Of a stretch of DNA of 41,087 nt, positions 1 to 9,400 are shown in pieces. Each line of letters starts with the position of its first letter. Position 1 is the first letter of the stretch. The position numbers were made by a program, and so were the translations under genes. This DNA comes from Myxococcus sp. CA023 (GTDB lineage Bacteria; Myxococcota; Myxococcia; Myxococcales; Myxococcaceae): the NCBI RefSeq assembly GCF_010998615.1, contig NZ_JAAEAH010000083.1, positions 1 through 41,087 of the forward strand, written 5' to 3'. The notes below the pieces were generated by a model, which was not told where the DNA came from, ran no database searches, and saw only the letters and a program-made list of their open reading frames with translations.

Positions 1-105
1 GCCATTTCGGACCTCATGCGCCTGGCACGAAAGGAATTCCGTGCCCTACAGCATCGTCCCGACGTCCTCCGCTCCTTCTTCGAGCACGCTGGGCTCCATG
101 TTTAG
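1..105 (+). CDS. C-terminal fragment of an unrecognised protein (5' end outside window)
   Basis: Frame 1 is open from the first base to a TAG at 103-105 and would encode the last 34 residues of a protein, ending SFFEHAGLHV. The composition (Leu/Arg/Glu-rich, helical) is compatible with a real C-terminus, but the fragment is too short to assign. It lies just upstream of transposase debris and may itself be broken. It could be chance reading in GC-rich DNA. Confidence 0.22.
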   Translation, partial: AISDLMRLARKEFRALQHRPDVLRSFFEHAGLHV

Positions 106-198
106 CGGACTCGTCGAGGCGGTTTAGCTACCTCGCCGTCCTGCACGTCGCATCCATGCTTCTTTGGCTGCGCTAATCAGGGACAGCCCCTAGCGTAA

Positions 199-540
199 AG
201 CCCAGGCCCCGCGCCACCCGCCCAAGAGTCCGCGGGACAGGCAGTCTCCTACGCCCGACACCAGTGGGAGGCCCTCACCCGCTTCGTGGAGAATGAGCCC
301 CCTCCTCTCGACAACAGCCGCTCGGAATCGGCGTTGAGGAAGGCGGCCTTGGGCCGCAAAACCTTTTTATTCGTCGGCCACGAAGGCGGCCGACAATAAG
401 CCTCGCCGGCCTCTACGCGCTGGTAGCTACCTGTGAGTCCAACCAAATCAACCCCGAAGCGTACCTTGCCGACGTCCTGCTGCGCGTGCAGTCCCCCCAA
501 CTCGCGCATCGGTGAGCTGCTATCCCAGGAGTGGATGCGG
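199..540 (+). pseudogene. Decayed IS66-family transposase (C-terminal remnant)
   Basis: Three frames joined by frameshifts read as the end of an IS66 (TnpC-type) DDE transposase. The first, to the TAA at 397-399, contains SYARHQWEALTRFVE, then PLDNSRSESALR and GRKTFLFVGHEGG. In IS66 enzymes the LDNxxxE segment carries the last catalytic acidic residue. The second frame gives LAGLYALVATCESNQINPEAYL, the usual next segment. The third gives RIGELLSQEW, matching the family's terminal RIDELLPxxW. At least two frameshifts and the missing N-terminal two thirds mean it cannot encode a working enzyme. I saw no intact terminal inverted repeats. Bases 541-808, up to the next gene, contain nothing I recognise apart from a weak inverted repeat near 701-725. 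Confidence 0.78.
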
Positions 541-808
541 CACCGAGCCGCCCCTCCAGCTCAGTCCCTAAGCACCTCGCCTCGCACGCCGAACACAGTC
601 CTCGTACGCCATCAAACCTCGAGGAACAACGTCCACCGGTTGTTTACTGCAGCCACACGGAGAGTCCTACATGATAATTGCTGTAGCAGCACGTTCTACG
701 CCGGGCCCTCCTTCAGGACGGCCCGACGATGGTCTGCCGCAGCTTCTTCAAAGGGAGAAGCCCAACGCGCATTCCCGACTCCGCAGAACTTGGTTGCCGC
801 CCAAAAAG

Positions 809-2176
809 CTAGAGGCGGATGAGCTCCACGTCATCCATGTGGATGAAGTTGGCGGAGTTGCCCGACGTGGCGCGGGTGTGGAAGCCCAGCTCCAGGTAGC
901 CTCCCGTCACGGAGATGGGCGGCGTCTCCACCATCGTCCAGTCGCCATGGTTCCCCAGGTCGGTGAACACGGGCGAGCACTCGCCACACGTCTTGGCCTG
1001 GAGGCGCGACAGGTCGAACCCGCCGTTCTTTCGCACCCACGCGCGGACCTTGTACGTGCCCGACGCGAGGCCCGACACCGGCTGGTACGTCCAGACCTCG
1101 AAGGGCGTGCCGTTCGTCCAGTGTGTCAGGTGATAGGCGCCGGTGCGGCCCCCGTTGTACGTCTCGCTGAAGTCCGCGGCCTCGGTGCCGTTGGGGCTCC
1201 ATGTCGCCCAGCCCGTCATGCCGTTCTCGAAGCTGGCGTTGGTGAGTGACGCGGGCGGCGGCGTGCTCCCCGGCTGGTACCAGCGCACCCACTCCACCTC
1301 CATCGTCTTCGTCTGGCCCCAGGGCAGCGCGATGGCGTCCGGGTGCGGGTGGCCGTACCAGTTCCCGCCCAGGGCGAGGTTCAGGAGGATGTAGTGGTTT
1401 TGTTGGAAGGCCGCCTCGTTGTGGGCGAACTCGTTGCCGCGAATCTCGCCGTCCAGGCGGAAGATCATCCGGTTGGCCGTCCACTCCACCTCGTACGTGT
1501 GGAAGCCGTCCGCGATGCTGTACCCTCGGTTCGCGCCCGTGCCCCAGCTCTGCTGCGCGCCATTGGCGAACCAGTGCGCGGCGGACTTCATCCACGACGC
1601 GTCGTTGGAGTGCCACTCGAGGATGTCGATTTCGCCGCTCCGGGGCCACCCGACGTTGGAGATGTTCGCGCCCAGCGTCCAGAACGCGGGCCACATGCCA
1701 TAGCCGGACGGTACCTTGATGCTCGCCACCAGCTTGCCGTAGCGGCGCTCCACCTTGCCCTTCGAGTGGATACGGCCCGAGTAGTACGAACGTGGCCCGT
1801 AACCCGCGCAGCGTGAGTCAAACGGCGCGTCCGCCGTCCGCTGCGCGGTGAGGATGAGCTTGCCGCCAGCGACGGTGACGTTCTGCGCGCGGGGGTACTC
1901 CAGCTCACCCGTGCCGAAGTTGCAGTTGTTGGTGACGGGGTCGAAGTTGCTCGTCAGCACCGTCCAGTTGGCGGAGTTGAGGCTGTTGCCCGTGAAGTCG
2001 TCCTGCCACGCCAGGTTCCAGCCCGGCCCTGGGTCATAGGCCCGCTCGCCCTGCTCCTGCGTCACCAGGGGAAGGGCATCCGCGTCGGACAGTTCCGGCT
2101 CCGGGGAACAGCCTCCAACCAACGCCAGACTGCTCGCAGCCCACAACATCGAACGCAATGCGTGTCGTTTGTGCAT
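809..2176 (-). CDS. Secreted glycoside hydrolase family 16 lipoprotein (beta-glucanase-like) with C-terminal carbohydrate-binding module
   Basis: This is probably an exported endo-beta-1,3(4)-glucanase or related GH16 enzyme that cuts laminarin- or lichenan-like glucans. The 455-residue product begins with a lipoprotein signal (SSLALVGGC). The GH16 catalytic motif GEIDILEW (ExDxxE, nucleophile and acid/base glutamates) is near residue 180, preceded by MWPAFWTLG, a typical sugar-site segment. A linker rich in Pro (PGSTPPPA) leads to a beta-sandwich module of about 140 residues starting LTNASFENGMTGW and ending HMDDVELIRL, like CBM4/9-type modules. The start at 2176 is preferred because a GGAG lies at good spacing and the signal peptide begins there. 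An in-frame ATG at 2206, also with a purine-rich upstream stretch, would add ten residues. The gene is monocistronic and unrelated to the sulfate operon upstream. Confidence 0.9.
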   Translation of the reverse strand: MHKRHALRSMLWAASSLALVGGCSPEPELSDADALPLVTQEQGERAYDPGPGWNLAWQDDFTGNSLNSANWTVLTSNFDPVTNNCNFGTGELEYPRAQNVTVAGGKLILTAQRTADAPFDSRCAGYGPRSYYSGRIHSKGKVERRYGKLVASIKVPSGYGMWPAFWTLGANISNVGWPRSGEIDILEWHSNDASWMKSAAHWFANGAQQSWGTGANRGYSIADGFHTYEVEWTANRMIFRLDGEIRGNEFAHNEAAFQQNHYILLNLALGGNWYGHPHPDAIALPWGQTKTMEVEWVRWYQPGSTPPPASLTNASFENGMTGWATWSPNGTEAADFSETYNGGRTGAYHLTHWTNGTPFEVWTYQPVSGLASGTYKVRAWVRKNGGFDLSRLQAKTCGECSPVFTDLGNHGDWTMVETPPISVTGGYLELGFHTRATSGNSANFIHMDDVELIRL

Positions 2177-2269
2177 GTCTCGCTCCAGGGGTCCCCCCTG
2201 GGACATAGCCGCCCTCCCTCACCACACAAGCAGCTTTAGTGGAAATATTAGATTTTCAAGACTTCTCAA

Positions 2270-3337
2270 CTAAATGGAGTAGTCCCCCACGAAGACGGTG
2301 GCGGACCGGACGTCGGCGCGCACGGAGTCCCCCTCCGCCACGCCCAGCGCGTCGAACTCCGAGCGCGGCACCTCCACCGTGACTTCGTCCCCGCTCGGTA
2401 GGCGGAGGAACACCTTCACGTAGCCTCCCACCGGTTTGAGCCGCTCGACGCGGCCGGTGGTGGTGGACGCGCTCGCCGCGCCCGCGAACGCCTTCGCCAG
2501 CTTGATGTCATGCGGACGGACAAAGGCATGCACCGGTTCGCCTTCGCGCGCGGCGGCGGGAGCCGTCACGGACAGCGCCCCCATGGCCGCCCTGCCCGCC
2601 TGGACGTGGCCACGCAGCACGCTGGCGCCTCCAATGAATGAGGCGACGAAGGGGGACGCGGGCCGGTCGTAGATGTCCGCGGGAGAGCCCGCCTGGGCCA
2701 CGCAGCCCTCGCTCAGCACCACCACGTGCTGGGAAATCTCCAAGGCCTCCTGCTGATCGTGCGTCACCAGCAGCGTCGTCAACCGCGTGCGCTCGTGCAA
2801 GGCATGGAGCCATTCTCGAAGCTCCTCGCGCACCCGCGTGTCCAGCGCGCCGAAGGGCTCGTCCAGCAGCAGCACGCGGGGGCGGATGGCCAGGGCGCGC
2901 GCGAAGGCCACACGCTGCCGCTGCCCGCCGGAGAGCTGGCCGGGATAGCGGCCGCCCAGGTGCTCCAGTTGCACCATGCGGAGCATCTCCTCCACACGGG
3001 CCTCGCGCTCCGCCTTGGGAACGCGCCGGACCTCCAGGCCAAAGGCCACGTTCTGCCGGACCGTGAGGTGCTTGAAGAGCGCGTAGCTCTGGAAGACCAC
3101 CCCCACGCCACGCTGCTGCACGGGCATCTGCGTGCTGTCCACGCCGTCGATGAGGACACGGCCCTCGTCGGGAATCTCCAGCCCGGCGATGAGCCGCAGC
3201 AGCGTGGACTTGCCCGCGCCGGACGGTCCCAGCAGCGAGGTGATGGCCCCCTCGGGGGCCTGGAAGGACACCCTGGACACGGCGGGACTGCCACCCCGAT
3301 TGAACCGGCGGGCGAGCTGTTCGACGACGATGCTCAT
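2270..3337 (-). CDS. cysA: Sulfate/thiosulfate ABC importer ATP-binding protein CysA
   Basis: This is the ATPase subunit that powers sulfate or thiosulfate uptake through the CysT-CysW channel at the inner membrane. The 355-residue product has Walker A GPSGAGKST, Q-loop VVFQSYALF, ABC signature LSGGQRQRVAFARAL, Walker B LLLDEPFGALD and H-loop VTHDQ, all intact. It is followed by a C-terminal regulatory TOBE-type region ending VFVGDYSI. The length matches CysA (about 350-365). The ATG at 3335-3337 overlaps the cysW stop in an ATGA junction, which fixes the start and implies translational coupling. It is the last gene of the sbp-cysT-cysW-cysA operon. Specificity is inferred from the whole operon because the ATPase alone resembles other importers. 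Confidence 0.94.
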   Translation of the reverse strand: MSIVVEQLARRFNRGGSPAVSRVSFQAPEGAITSLLGPSGAGKSTLLRLIAGLEIPDEGRVLIDGVDSTQMPVQQRGVGVVFQSYALFKHLTVRQNVAFGLEVRRVPKAEREARVEEMLRMVQLEHLGGRYPGQLSGGQRQRVAFARALAIRPRVLLLDEPFGALDTRVREELREWLHALHERTRLTTLLVTHDQQEALEISQHVVVLSEGCVAQAGSPADIYDRPASPFVASFIGGASVLRGHVQAGRAAMGALSVTAPAAAREGEPVHAFVRPHDIKLAKAFAGAASASTTTGRVERLKPVGGYVKVFLRLPSGDEVTVEVPRSEFDALGVAEGDSVRADVRSATVFVGDYSI

Positions 3338-4182
3338 GACGGCTGACTCCTCCACTCCACGAACTTCTTCACCACCAACGTCACGAGCGCGAGCAGCGTC
3401 AGCAGCGACGCCACGGCGAACGCGCCGGCCAGGTCGTACTCGTTGTAGAGAATCTCCGCGTGCAGCGGCAGCGTCGTCGTCACTCCGCGCACGTGGCCGG
3501 ACACCACGGACACGGCGCCGAACTCCCCCATTGCTCGCGCGTTGCAGAGGATGACGCCGTACAGCACGCCCCACTTCACCTTCGGCAGCGTGACGACCAG
3601 AAAGGTGCGCCAGCCGCTCGCGCCCAGCGTCAGCGCAGCCTCTTCTTCGTCGCTGCCCTGGGCCTCCATCACTGGCAGCACCTCGCGTGCGACGAAGGGG
3701 AAGGTGACGAACACCGTGGCCAGGACGATGCCGGGCACGGCGAAGATGACGCGGACGTCGTGGTCCAGGAGCCACGGCCCCAGCCAGCCCTGCCGGCCGA
3801 AGAGCAGCACGAAGATGAGCCCCGCGATGACGGGTGACACGCTGAAGGGCAGGTCGATGAGCGTCATCAACAACGAGCGTCCCCGGAATTGGAACCGCGC
3901 GATGAGCCACGACGCGGCCAGGCCGAAGACGAGGTTGAAGGGCACGGCGATGGCCGCGGCCAGCAGCGTCAGCCGCATGGCCGCCAGCGCCGTCGGGTGC
4001 GTCAGGGCGGAGACGTAGGCCTCCCAGCCCTTCTGGAAGGCGAAGGTGAAGACGGCCACCAGCGGGACGATGAGGAAGACGCCCAGCAGCAGCACCGCCG
4101 CGCCGATGAGCCCCCAACGGACGAACGCCGGACCGCTCAGACTGCGCGCGCTTCGGCGCAAGACAAGGGTGGACGGATGCAT
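3334..4182 (-). CDS. cysW: Sulfate ABC transporter permease CysW
   Basis: This is one of two permease subunits of the sulfate importer. The 282-residue product has about six hydrophobic helices (for example LIGAAVLLLGVFLIVPLVAV near the N-terminus). The cytoplasmic EAA coupling loop reads EEEAALTLGASGWRTF and contacts CysA. The segment ARAMGEFGAVSVVSGHVRG is characteristic of the CysW/CysT family. The ATG at 4182 was chosen because a GGGAG lies about 10 nt upstream. A GTG at 4191 overlapping the cysT stop (GTGA) is the alternative and would add three residues, but its ribosome-binding site is then too close. It overlaps cysA by four bases and lies within a tightly coupled operon. Confidence 0.92.
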   Translation of the reverse strand: MHPSTLVLRRSARSLSGPAFVRWGLIGAAVLLLGVFLIVPLVAVFTFAFQKGWEAYVSALTHPTALAAMRLTLLAAAIAVPFNLVFGLAASWLIARFQFRGRSLLMTLIDLPFSVSPVIAGLIFVLLFGRQGWLGPWLLDHDVRVIFAVPGIVLATVFVTFPFVAREVLPVMEAQGSDEEEAALTLGASGWRTFLVVTLPKVKWGVLYGVILCNARAMGEFGAVSVVSGHVRGVTTTLPLHAEILYNEYDLAGAFAVASLLTLLALVTLVVKKFVEWRSQPS

Positions 4183-4187
4183 GGCGC

Positions 4188-5030
4188 TCACGCTCCCGGC
4201 CGGGCTTCCAGCCGACGCTGGCTCCAGCGATGGAGCAGGTTGACGGCCAGCAGCAGTGAGAAGGACGCCCCCAGCATGACAATGGCGATGGCCGTCGCCC
4301 CCGCGTAGTCGTACTGCTCCAGCCGGGTGATGATGAGCAGCGGGACAATCTCCGTGCGCAGCGGCATGTTGCCGGAGATGAAGACGACGGAGCCGTACTC
4401 ACCCAGCGCGCGGGCGAAGGCCAGCGTGAAGCCGCTGAGCAGCGCGGGGAAGAGCGCGGGGAAGAGGACGCGTCGGAAGGTCTGCCACGGAGAGGAGCCC
4501 AACGTGGCCGCGGCCTCCTCCACGTCCACGTCGATGTCCTCCAGCACGGGTTGCACGGTGCGCACCACGAAGGGCAACCCGATGAACGTCAGCGCGATGG
4601 CCACCCCCACGGACGTGTAGGCCACCTTGAGTCCCAGCGCTTCGAGGTACTGGCCGTACCAGCCCTTCGCGGAGAACAGCGTCGTGAGCGTGAGCCCGGC
4701 CACGGCGGTGGGCAGCGCGAAGGGCAGGTCCACCAGGGACTCCAGCACGTCGCGGCCGGGGAAGCGGTAGCGCACCAGTACCCAAGCCACCAGCAGGCCG
4801 AAGACGACGTTGGCGAGCGCGGCGGCCAACGAGGCCCCGAAGCTGAGCCGGTACGCGGCGAGCGCGCGCGGCGTCGTCACGGTGCCCCAGAACTCCTCCC
4901 AGCTCAGGGAGAAGGTCCGCAGGAAGAGGCTGGAGAGCGGAATGAGGACGATGAGGCCCAGGTAGAACCAACTGAAGCCCAGCGACAGACGGAACCCCGG
5001 GAGCACCCGGTGGCGAGTAGGATGGGACAT
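4188..5030 (-). CDS. cysT: Sulfate ABC transporter permease CysT (CysU)
   Basis: This is the second permease of the sulfate importer and forms the membrane channel with CysW. The 280-residue product begins with a short cytoplasmic segment and then WFYLGLIVLIPLSSLFLR as the first helix. The coupling loop is EEAAATLGSSPWQTFRRV, and the segment ARALGEYGSVVFISGNMPL is the family hallmark shared with CysW. Length and helix number fit CysT (about 275-285 residues). The ATG at 5028-5030 has GAGGAC upstream. It begins 12 nt after the sbp stop and ends just before the cysW start, consistent with one transcript. Confidence 0.93.
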   Translation of the reverse strand: MSHPTRHRVLPGFRLSLGFSWFYLGLIVLIPLSSLFLRTFSLSWEEFWGTVTTPRALAAYRLSFGASLAAALANVVFGLLVAWVLVRYRFPGRDVLESLVDLPFALPTAVAGLTLTTLFSAKGWYGQYLEALGLKVAYTSVGVAIALTFIGLPFVVRTVQPVLEDIDVDVEEAAATLGSSPWQTFRRVLFPALFPALLSGFTLAFARALGEYGSVVFISGNMPLRTEIVPLLIITRLEQYDYAGATAIAIVMLGASFSLLLAVNLLHRWSQRRLEARPGA

Positions 5031-5042
5031 GGCGGGGTGTCC

Positions 5043-6089
5043 TCAGTCCGCGCGGGGCGCGTAGATGCGGTCGAAGAGGCCGCCGTCGGCGAAGTGCGTG
5101 GCCTGCGCCCGCCGCCAGTCGCCCGCGACTTCCGCCAGCGTGAGGCGCTTCAACCCGGGGAAGTCGGACGCATGCCTCGCGGCCACGACCTCCGAGCGCG
5201 GCCGGAAGTGGTGCCGCGCCGCGATCTCCTGGCCCTCGTCCGAATAGAGGTACGCCAGGTACGCCTCCGCCACGGCCCGAGTGCCCTTGCGGTCCACGTT
5301 GTGGTCCACCACGGCGACGGGCGGCTCGGCGAGGATGCTCACCGAGGGAATGATGACCTCGAAACGCGCCTGCCCCACCTCGCGAGTGAGGAGGAAGGCC
5401 TCGTTCTCCCATGCGAGGAGCACGTCCCCCAGGCCCCGCTCGGCGAAGGTGGTGGTGGCGCCCCTCGCGCCCGAGTCGAGCACCGGCACGTTGCGGAACA
5501 GCTTCTCCACGTACGCCTGGGCCCGGGCCTCGCTACCGCCCTCGCCTCTCAGCGCCTGTCCCCACGCGGCCAGGTAGTTCCACCGCGCGCCGCCCGACGT
5601 CTTCGGGTTCGGGGTGATGACGGTGACGTCCTCGCGCACCAGGTCGTCCCAGTCACGGATGGCCTTGGGATTGCCCTGGCGCACCACGAAGACGATGGTG
5701 GACGTATACGGCGCGCTGTTGTGAGGCAGCCGTGCCTGCCAGTCCGCCGGAAGGAGCTGCGCTTTCTCGTGCAGCATGTCCACGTCGTACGCGAGCGCCA
5801 GCGTCACCACGTCCGCCCGCAGTCCTTCGATGACGGACCGGGCCTGCTTGCCGGAGCCCCCGTGGGACTGCTGGATGGACACCTGCTGGCCACGCGTGGC
5901 CGCCCAGTGCTTCGCGAAGGCCCCGTTGAGGTCCTCGTAGAGCTCCCGCGTGGGGTCATAGGAGACGTTGAGCAACGTCACCGTCCCGTCGGGTAGCGCA
6001 TCACTGGAGGAGCGCGAACAGCCCGCCACGGTCAGCAGCAGGGCCAACGGCATCCAGTTCCTGGCGCGCAACAGCGCGAGACGTTCCAT
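5043..6089 (-). CDS. sbp: Sulfate-binding lipoprotein of the ABC importer (Sbp/CysP family)
   Basis: This is the extracytoplasmic receptor that delivers sulfate (or thiosulfate) to CysT-CysW. The 348-residue product has a signal peptide with lipobox (LLLTVAGC), so it is likely anchored on the periplasmic face. Family landmarks are LLNVSYDPTRELY at the start of the mature domain, SHGGSGKQARSVIEGLRADVVTLAL, and VITPNPKTSGGARWNYLAAWG, which line the oxyanion pocket in Sbp proteins. The ATG at 6089 is preferred over an in-frame GTG at 6119 because it starts the signal peptide and has GAGG upstream. It is the first gene of the importer operon. Sbp and CysP cannot be separated by eye. A hairpin in the leader may regulate the operon. 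Confidence 0.9.
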   Translation of the reverse strand: MERLALLRARNWMPLALLLTVAGCSRSSSDALPDGTVTLLNVSYDPTRELYEDLNGAFAKHWAATRGQQVSIQQSHGGSGKQARSVIEGLRADVVTLALAYDVDMLHEKAQLLPADWQARLPHNSAPYTSTIVFVVRQGNPKAIRDWDDLVREDVTVITPNPKTSGGARWNYLAAWGQALRGEGGSEARAQAYVEKLFRNVPVLDSGARGATTTFAERGLGDVLLAWENEAFLLTREVGQARFEVIIPSVSILAEPPVAVVDHNVDRKGTRAVAEAYLAYLYSDEGQEIAARHHFRPRSEVVAARHASDFPGLKRLTLAEVAGDWRRAQATHFADGGLFDRIYAPRAD

Positions 6090-6452
6090 GCGGGACCTCA
6101 GGGTGAAGCAGGGGGCCACGCGAGAAAGTCAAAAGCCCACTCCCTCGCGGGCAGTGGGCTTTCCGGAAACAGCTCAGCCAGGGCACTCAGGCCACTGGCG
6201 GACGGACGCCCACCGCGGATGCCGAACAGCAGCAACACGTCTGGTGGGTCGAGCGCGTCATCAGTCCCCACACGATGCCCCGGCACCCGCGGCGCTGTCA
6301 ACGCGACCGCCCGAGCCCTCCAGGAACGCCCCTCGCCTTCCCCCAGAAGTCCCATGACTCCCTCATGCTCGCCCCGCGTCTGAGCGGGTCCAGTCAGCTC
6401 CCGAGGGCTCCTGCCGTCACGCACGGCACCGTTTTCACCCGAGCCCTCACCC
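6090..6452. promoter_or_regulatory. Divergent intergenic region between sulfate operon and AAA+ operon
   Basis: This 363-base gap separates sbp (leftward) from the first AAA+ gene (rightward) and must hold both promoters. The only clear structure is the hairpin at 6132-6162. Minus-strand open frames cross it, but they run through the hairpin and resemble no family I know. I found no convincing -35/-10 pair on either strand. Confidence 0.5.
6132..6162 (-). terminator. Terminator-like hairpin in the sulfate operon leader (possible attenuator)
   Basis: On the minus strand the sequence forms a 10-bp stem, AAAGCCCACT pairing with AGTGGGCTTT. A single bulged G and a CCC/GGG extension cap it with a GCGA tetraloop. 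A T-rich run (TTTT, then TTT three bases on) follows directly. It lies about 40 nt upstream of the sbp start and points in the same direction, so it would stop transcripts before the operon unless antitermination occurs. Alternatively it ends an undetected short RNA. I did not recognise a SAM or other riboswitch core upstream. Confidence 0.6.
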
Positions 6453-9400
6453 ATGAACTTCCGTTTTCAATGCTGGTTGCAGCGGCACGTCAGCGGCCGG
6501 GTGACGCTCACGCCGCTGGCGCTGCGCCGTCTCGCGGTGCACGCGGACTCGCTGGAGGCCGCCACCGAGGAGCTGACGCTCGCGCTGGACGACCAACTCT
6601 CCCGCGTCCACCCGCGGCGCGTGCCGGAGTTCATCGCTCCCATCGGAGGGGCGCTCGAAACGGTGGAGCTGCCCGCGATTCCCGTCTGGGGCGCCGAGGA
6701 GACTCACTTCGCGCCGCTGACGCTGTCCGCCGTGGTGGCCCCCACGCTCAATGCCTTCCTGGGCCTCCATGCGCCACGCCTCAACAGCCACCACTGGTTC
6801 CAGGGCAAGACACTCCCCGCCGAGGCCCAGGAGTTGCTGGGAGACCGCCTGGAGGGAATGTCCGACTCGGAGCGCCTTGCCCTGCGCCCGGATGGCCCCG
6901 AGTCCCTGCTGGAAATCGAAGTGCGGGCGAACCCCGTAGCCCTGTCGGACCTCACGCCTCGCGAGCTGCACCGGGACATTCGTCCACCGCCGCGCCCTCC
7001 GGACGCTCCCGCCGACCTGGGGGACGACACGCAAGAGGACGACGAGGACGAAGACACGGAGGCGCTGGACCTGGACAGCTGGGAGCCACGCCGCCGCACC
7101 GCGCATCGGGGCCCGGGTGAGGCGCCCGCGAAGCCGCCGCCTACGCCCACCCTGGACAGCGTCGGCGTGGCCTGGCACCGGCTCGCGCAGGAAGGGCAGC
7201 TCGACGCGGCCTACGAGCAGGATGCGCTGGTCACCCTGCTCCGGACCCGGCTCGCGGCCAAAGACGCCGAACCGGTGGTCCTGGTGGGGCCTTCGGGCGT
7301 GGGCAAGACGTCGGTGCTCCACGCGCTCGCCCAGTCGCTGCGCGCCCCCACCGCCACCGAGGCCGAGCGCGCCCGCCCGTTCTACTTCCTCGACGGAAGC
7401 CGGCTCATCGCGGGCGAGGGCTTCATCGGAGACTGGCAACAGCAGGTGCTGCGCGCCTTCCGTGAGGCCACCGAGGCCCGGGCCCTGCTGTCCCTGGGCC
7501 ATGCCGTGGAGCTCCTCGACGCGGGCAAGAGCGCCCACAGTGACCAGAACGTGGCCCAGCTGCTGCTCCCGCTCCTCGCGGCACGTGACGTGACCGTCGT
7601 GGCCGAGGCCACGGAGGAGACCTGGGCCCAGGTGGAGCAGCGCAACACCAGCTTCGCCCGGCTCTTCTCGGTGGTGCGCGTCGCGGAGCCCACGCCCGAT
7701 GCGCTCGGCCGCATCGTCTCCAAGGTGGCGGAGGACGACGCCTTGGCCGCCGCGATGCAAGTCCACCCCGACGCGCTCGACGAGGCGCGCTTCCTGTGCC
7801 GCCGCTTCCTGCCCTACGGCGCCCAGGTGGGCAACACCGTGGCCTTCGTGCGCCGGCTGCTGGCGTCGTGTGCCCAAGCCTCGCGCACCTCCGTCACCCG
7901 GCTGGAGGCCATCCGCCAGTTCGCCTCGGAATCCGGCATCCCCGAGCACCTGCTCCGGGACGACCAACCGCTGGCGTCCGCACACGTGCGCGACTTCCTG
8001 GCCTCGCGAGTGATGGGGCAGGACGCCGCCGTGGAGCGCGCGGCCTCGGTGGTATCCGTCCTCAAGGCCGGCATGTCCGACGTGCGGCGCCCGCTGGGAG
8101 TGCTGCTCTTCGTGGGCCCCACCGGCGTGGGCAAGACGGAGCTGTCCAAGGCGCTGGCGGAGCTGCTCTTCGGTGCGAAGGAGCGCATGGTCCGCCTGGA
8201 CATGGGTGAGTACGCCGGTCCGGACGCCCTGCTGCGGTTGATGGGAGACGGGGAGACGCCGGGCTACCTCACCTCGGAGGTGCGCCGGCAGCCCTTCTGC
8301 GTGGTGCTGCTGGACGAGGTGGAGAAGGCCCACCCCGCCGTTCACGATGCGCTGCTGGGCGTCTTGGGCGAAGGCCGCCTCACCGATGCCTCCGGGCGCT
8401 TCACGGACTTCCGCAACGCCCTCATCATCCTCACCAGCAACCTGGGCGCGGACACCCTGCGCGCCCGCGTGGGCTTCGATGCGTCGGGAGGTGCCCCGGA
8501 CATGGCATCCCTGCGCGCGCACTACCTCTCCGAGGTGCAGCGCTTCTTCCGGCCGGAGATGTTCAACCGCATGGACGACGTGGTCGTCTTCTCGCCGCTG
8601 TCCGCCCCGCTGCTGCGCCGGCTGGTAGTCCGCGAGCTTGAAGCCGTGTGCCGCCGTCCAGGCCTCTCGCTCCACAATGCCCTGCTGGAGGTCACCCCCG
8701 CCGCCCAGGACTGGCTGGCCCTGCGAGGTTTCGACGCGCGGTATGGCGCCCGCCCCTTGAAGCGCGCGCTGGAGCGCGAGCTGGTGGTCCCCGTGGCGGA
8801 CTGGCTCGCGGCGCATCCCCGCATGGGGCCGGCGAGCCTCACGGTGGACGCGGGAACCACGGGACTCGAACTGCGCGCCGAGTCCCTGGGCGGCGCCGCC
8901 GAGGGCGGGGGCCGGGAGGCCATCGAGCGGATCCTCGAGGAAGCAGCCACCGTGCGCGCGGAGGTCCAGCGTTGGAGCCGCTGCGCGCCCATGCACTCCC
9001 TGCGCCGCGTCCTGGCCGTCTTCGACAAGGTCTCCCGGCACACCGCGTACTGGGAGGAGCGGGCCCTGGCCGAAGAAAACTCGCGCAAGTCGTCGGAGGC
9101 GCGAGCGCTAGAACAGTCGCTTCGGGAGTGCGCCCAGCAGGCGGAGGCCATCGAGGACCTGCTCTTCGAGGCCCACCTGTCCAGGACCGTGGATCAAGTG
9201 GAGTCCCTGAGCCGCGAGGTGAGCCAGGTGAAGGCGGCCTTCGCGCGCATCCGGCAACGCATCTACTCCTCCCTCTTTCCCCCGTCACATGGCGCGACCC
9301 TCTACCTGGTACCAGGTCGCGGCGCGTGGAGGCAGGCACGCATGCTCGCCACCGCCTATGAAGGGTGGGCCCAGAAGGAGTCCTTGGAGAAGCGGCGAGG

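Noticed and set aside
692..730. Terminator for the GH16 gene
   Set aside because: The GGGCC/GGCCC pairing is short, about 80 nt beyond the stop, and lacks a T-run.
6098..6454. Minus-strand small frame upstream of sbp as a gene
   Set aside because: It runs through the terminator-like hairpin, has no recognisable features and starts opposite the AAA+ gene start.
6447..9041. Long open frame on the minus strand (over 860 codons) opposite the first AAA+ gene
   Set aside because: Its product is Gly/Arg/His/Gln-rich without any recognisable domain, as expected for the antisense of a high-GC gene; the plus strand has full AAA+ motifs.
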